From NCBI GenBank assembly GCA_947462335.1, contig OX381714.1, positions 15,100,618 to 15,164,617 on the forward strand: a DNA stretch of 64,000 bases, written 5' to 3'. Shown here piece by piece: positions 61,611 through 64,000 of this stretch. The position numbers were made by a program, and so were the translations under genes. How positions within the stretch are numbered: the stretch's first letter is position 1; the number at the start of each line of letters is the position of its first letter. The notes below the pieces were generated by a model, which ran no database searches, was not told the origin of the DNA, and was given only the letters and a program-made list of their open reading frames with translations. The stretch is from Harmothoe impar. Taxonomy: Eukaryota > Annelida > Polychaeta > Phyllodocida > Polynoidae.

Positions 61611-64000
61611 AAGTTTGATTAATATTAATGTTATCATCATATGCATAAATTTGTGTTGTGACACCTTAAAACAAAATAGCGGCATCCCTTAAAACAAAAT
61701 GGCAGCACCCGTACTGACTTCCTTTCAAGTGAAAACAATATAATGCCTCAACCTGGTAGTTCGCAGGCTCACCACCAGGGCCCCTCCGGGCCCTTTCGGC
61801 ATTAAAAAACTGAGATTGATCCTAGCTGCCCCTAAGTGAGGTGCATACATTTACTTTGACCATTTGGTTACTTATCTAACAGAAATCAAATCTTGATATT
61901 TTTGAATCAATTTCAACAGGAAATGAATGTCAAATTGGAAGCAACTTCTGTGACCTCTAGCGATGACTCCTACCATCATACTATCTTGCGTTATACACCA
62001 TTTAAAATAGTGTAGCATACTTGACTAAAATCTATAATTGTCTGTCACTCTTCAAAAAACTTGGAACAAAATTGACCCTCTACTATTTATCAGTATACTG
62101 CCTGTTTTAGCTTTAGGTTTGATTAGCATGACATCAATGTCTATAGTGTCTAAGGCCAAAAGAAAAAGGTTTGTTTCCGGTCAGCCGACCGACCCTATCA
62201 AAACAAGGTCGACCCTAGGTTTTTTATGCAATTTTGAAGAAATCGTTGTATTTATACCTTTCTTTAGGGTCTTCGGAGAGCCAGGCTAGTACTTTCATGT
62301 TTAAAAAATAGTTTAAAAAAAGAAATATTTGACCTACCGACCCTACATTTTCTTGACATGTTACCTGAAACGAACCTTCTGGGGCTTGCCTAGTCTACCC
62401 AAATGCCTCCATCTACATGCTCGTTATCAGAGACTGGTAATAAGGGTCTCACCTAAAGGTCGTGATACACATATATAATTGCATATATGCTGCATAAGAA
62501 AGTTCCCAGCAACTTAAACTTAGTAATGGCCTCAGGGTCCTATATGCAATCTTCTTCAGCCTTCTGGCATGGGTGCACTTTGGGTACACTGAAGGAGGAC
62601 AGAATAACAAACTTGTGAGTAATGAGGACACAGCTTACAGCTACAAGGTGACCTTGGCAATACTAATCTTTCTGCTGAATCCCCAGAGGCAGATTATGGA
62701 TGGAGTGAGAAGTTTAACTGTACCAATGAGAGCTGCTAAAAGGTCTCTTTGCTTTGCTTTAGTTTTTTTTTCACTAGAAAAATGCCTTCCAATGATAGAG
62801 GAGCTTTCTAATGAAGTTTCAACTTCATAGTTCTGGCGTCTCCAGTCAGCGATTCTCATAACAGCAGCTGTTGCACTGAGTAGGCTTCTTTCAGGAAATA
62901 TCTTCTATGTTCCCATTTCCACTCCAAGTGTCATTGAAGCCAGTACATCTGATGCCCTAAAGATAATTAGGACAAGTCTGGGCCCTACACACATGTCTGT
63001 CAATATGTAAATCATATTTGCTCATGAAAGCCGGAATCATCATTGAAAATCAACATAATCATAATTAAGTTATACATATATATTAAAATCTGATTCTTTT
63101 TTGAACATTTTCAGAAAAATATTCTTTTTACACTGTTAAGTGCATATTATTTGGGTTTCCTATCTACAAATGTTCAATAGAAATTACTGCCTTCTTCAGG
63201 GTAATAATCCATGATAGGCTCCAGATAGATCTGAGAGGGTCCTTCACTCCTCACATTATTATAGTGAATGAGCTTGTGATATATACTTGAGTTACCAGCT
63301 GAATTCCCCAATTAAAAACTCTGAATCCTAACGTTAAAGGTATTTGGTGTGAGCTGTGTGGCCCTCTTAGGGTAAATCTACTTTAGAAGTATATGTCTGC
63401 AGGCCTTTCGGGATAAATTACCCTGACGCCTCATCTCACAAAAGATTCATGGATTCCAATCAGTGCACATTGTTAGACGGGTGGCTGGAGAGGAGAAAGT
63501 CAAAGTCCTATCATCATGGTCACACAGAGATGATTCAGGTAAGCACCTTATCCTTACTGATTCTATACCCTCTCTATCTCTTCATCTTTCTGTCTTTCTC
63601 TGAATACTCCAGATATCTCCTCCTAGATCTCACCTAGAATCCCCTGGTCTCCTCACCCTCTTCACATTGTAATATTTCTAGGTGACCTGGAACGTTGCCA
63701 AATGATTCAGTTCTATTTTAGCTTTCTTTGTAGTTGGAACATATTGCATTCAAAAGAAATGTCTTCTGACAGGGTTGCTCCTCATTATAGATGTGCACGT
63801 GATGCTAAAAAATATATATGTAATAAGGACACTATTCAATATAAGCAATTTCAAGTACAGTTTTCTGCATCCATATGATATCCATCATTGTTGCATAATG
63901 AAAAAGTAGCACATTGTGTGTTATAATAGCTCACCTTCCCATATATATGGTGTTTTGCACCAGTAATAACACTTTTGTCTGCCATTAGAGATGCTACGAT

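Larger units (their letters stand above)
60845..64000. repeat. Tandem long unit 3, running off the window
   Basis: Matches unit 2 from the landmark box, then carries a private insertion of tandem repeats (about 60958-61800). It resumes at 61810-62810 as a copy of 55250-56380. From about 63200 it is a diverged copy of 21400-22330. No gene recognised. Confidence 0.75.

Noticed and set aside
1..64000. tRNA or rRNA genes
   Set aside because: I looked for tRNA B-box-like sequence and conserved rRNA cores and saw none I could support; short matches such as 'ggttcaag' had no cloverleaf.

Overview
This is an AT-rich, repeat-dominated stretch of animal nuclear DNA. I find no convincing host protein gene, tRNA or rRNA. 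The only intact coding sequence belongs to a DNA transposon. Evidence for a metazoan genome is indirect: GT-AG spliced genes, a PIF/Harbinger element with a separate Myb-like partner gene, a CR1/L2-type LINE fragment, TTAA-, TA- and hAT-like nonautonomous elements, and many minisatellites. A marine invertebrate such as a lancelet would fit, but the species is inference.

Layout. About 1-24.4 kb and 40.1-64 kb are built from diverged copies of one long unclassified repeat unit. One landmark (the 'cagcttctcaggaggctc' box) recurs near 10.45, 15.58, 19.68, 46.18, 48.75, 55.14 and 60.85 kb, always followed by similar sequence. Three consecutive units on the right (48.75-55.14, 55.14-60.84 and 60.84-64 kb) are plainly tandem. 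Because the copies are alignable, several younger insertions can be seen against an empty site: a 5'-truncated LINE at 53.0-54.2 kb, a 167-bp TTAA element at 55.4 kb, and a dyad-rich element at 7.8-8.8 kb with a 9-bp target duplication.

The centre (24.4-40.1 kb) is an insertion-dense block. It holds a 700-bp TTAA element, an LTR-like promoter/poly(A) segment, a 2.66-kb foldback element with a 5-bp target duplication, and, 34 bp further on, an 8.4-kb Harbinger transposon. Beyond that lies a 3-kb zone of G-rich and dyad minisatellites.

The Harbinger element is the functional core. It carries a nine-exon Myb/SANT-like gene on the + strand (962 aa predicted) and a five-exon DDE transposase on the - strand (361 aa predicted, D145/D198/E260). 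The genes converge, and both reading frames stay open through all proposed junctions. Copies of a CCGTATG motif crowd both ends. In known Harbinger systems the Myb-like protein carries the transposase into the nucleus and to the element ends, and this pair is likely to work that way. The Myb-like protein is unusually large and has a long predicted coiled coil and SUMO-interaction-like motifs.
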